Below, piece by piece: positions 22,476-22,730 of a DNA stretch of 22,730 nucleotides. Source of the DNA: Chlorobium sp. Its GTDB lineage: Bacteria; Bacteroidota; Chlorobiia; Chlorobiales; Chlorobiaceae. The number at the start of each line of letters is the position of its first letter. The stretch's first letter is position 1. Position numbers and translations under genes: made by a program. The notes under the pieces were generated by a model that worked only from the letters and a program-made list of their open reading frames with translations, searched no databases and had not been told where the DNA came from. The stretch spans positions 1 through 22,730 of the forward strand of contig JANQGE010000016.1 in assembly GCA_028277485.1 (NCBI GenBank), given 5' to 3'.

Positions 22476-22730
22476 GAAACTTTGCAAAAAAAACTCATAG
22501 AAATACAACGTGCCCGCAAAAAATTCCCGCTGTATGCCAGGTTTCATCCGGAGTTTCGTCTTATGGGCACCTCTATCACCTGAATAATTCACCAAGGGAA
22601 GAAAAAAACTTAATCGGAATTCGGGGTCGGTATCGGGGTCGAAAGGGAATCAGTTGGCAAAAGAGTAGTGACAAGTGACGGCGCTTCGGCTTCGCCGAGC
22701 TTAGTGACAAGCATGACCAGAAAAATACCT
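22476..22730. other. Gene-free right edge with small repeats
   Basis: No gene is seen. It holds an isolated MITE-like end GGGCACCTCTAT (22565-22576), a short repeat GGGGTCGGTATCGGGGTCG (22623-22641), AGTGACAAG direct repeats (three partial copies, 22666-22711) and a small hairpin GCTTCGGC-TTC-GCCGAGC (22683-22700). Confidence 0.45.

Overview
The window reads as a chromosomal segment of an anaerobic, probably phototrophic green sulfur bacterium (Chlorobiota). This is an inference from gene content and protein character: an oxygen-independent HemN, a short-chain reductase resembling chlorophyll b reductase (NYC1/NOL), system II cytochrome c maturation genes, and much sulfur-transfer and c-type cytochrome machinery. 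No rRNA, tRNA, CRISPR array or transposase is visible.

Left part (1-6245), housekeeping: the 3' end of an unidentified plus-strand gene; a minus-strand NYC1-like reductase; a plus-strand ABC-F ATPase; a minus-strand nitroreductase; minus-strand hemN; then plus-strand purE overlapping a small DUF985 cupin gene.

Middle part (about 6192-17012), all minus strand: a candidate electron-transfer locus. In transcription order it encodes a Cyc2-like cytochrome-porin fusion of the outer membrane, a Rieske protein, a 2x[4Fe-4S] ferredoxin, a b6-type cytochrome b, a subunit IV-like protein, an octaheme c-type cytochrome with membrane anchor and coiled coil, a monoheme lipoprotein cytochrome, a cupredoxin, a pentapeptide-repeat protein, and ResB. 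A broken remnant of ccsA follows. Together these look like an alternative cytochrome bc complex with its own periplasmic carriers and an outer-membrane electron entry or exit point.

Right part (17376-22414), also minus strand: a sulfur-assimilation locus. Its order is rrf2 (CymR-like), cysK, a ThiS/MoaD-like carrier, metY, a ThiF/MoeB-like E1 enzyme, a JAMM protease, a DsrE2-like protein and TusA. The carrier, metY and E1 genes overlap by 4 bp each. The set matches the protein-thiocarboxylate homocysteine pathway described in Wolinella succinogenes (HcyS/HcyF/HcyD/MetY), here with sulfane-sulfur relay proteins beside it. The carrier ends in Gly-Gly-Gly-Ser-Trp-Glu, so it needs trimming by the protease, and its glycine codons double as the ribosome binding site of metY.

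Four copies of a short (113-142 bp) inverted-repeat element, a MITE with GGGCACCTCTATT termini, sit at gene edges in the two right-hand loci. One is inserted in frame inside the signal-peptide region of the pentapeptide gene, and another re-creates the stop codon of the cytochrome-porin gene. Non-coding stretches hold a GTTAAC palindrome array upstream of the cytochrome-porin gene, a long hairpin between that gene and the Rieske gene, and a dyad over the rrf2 promoter.
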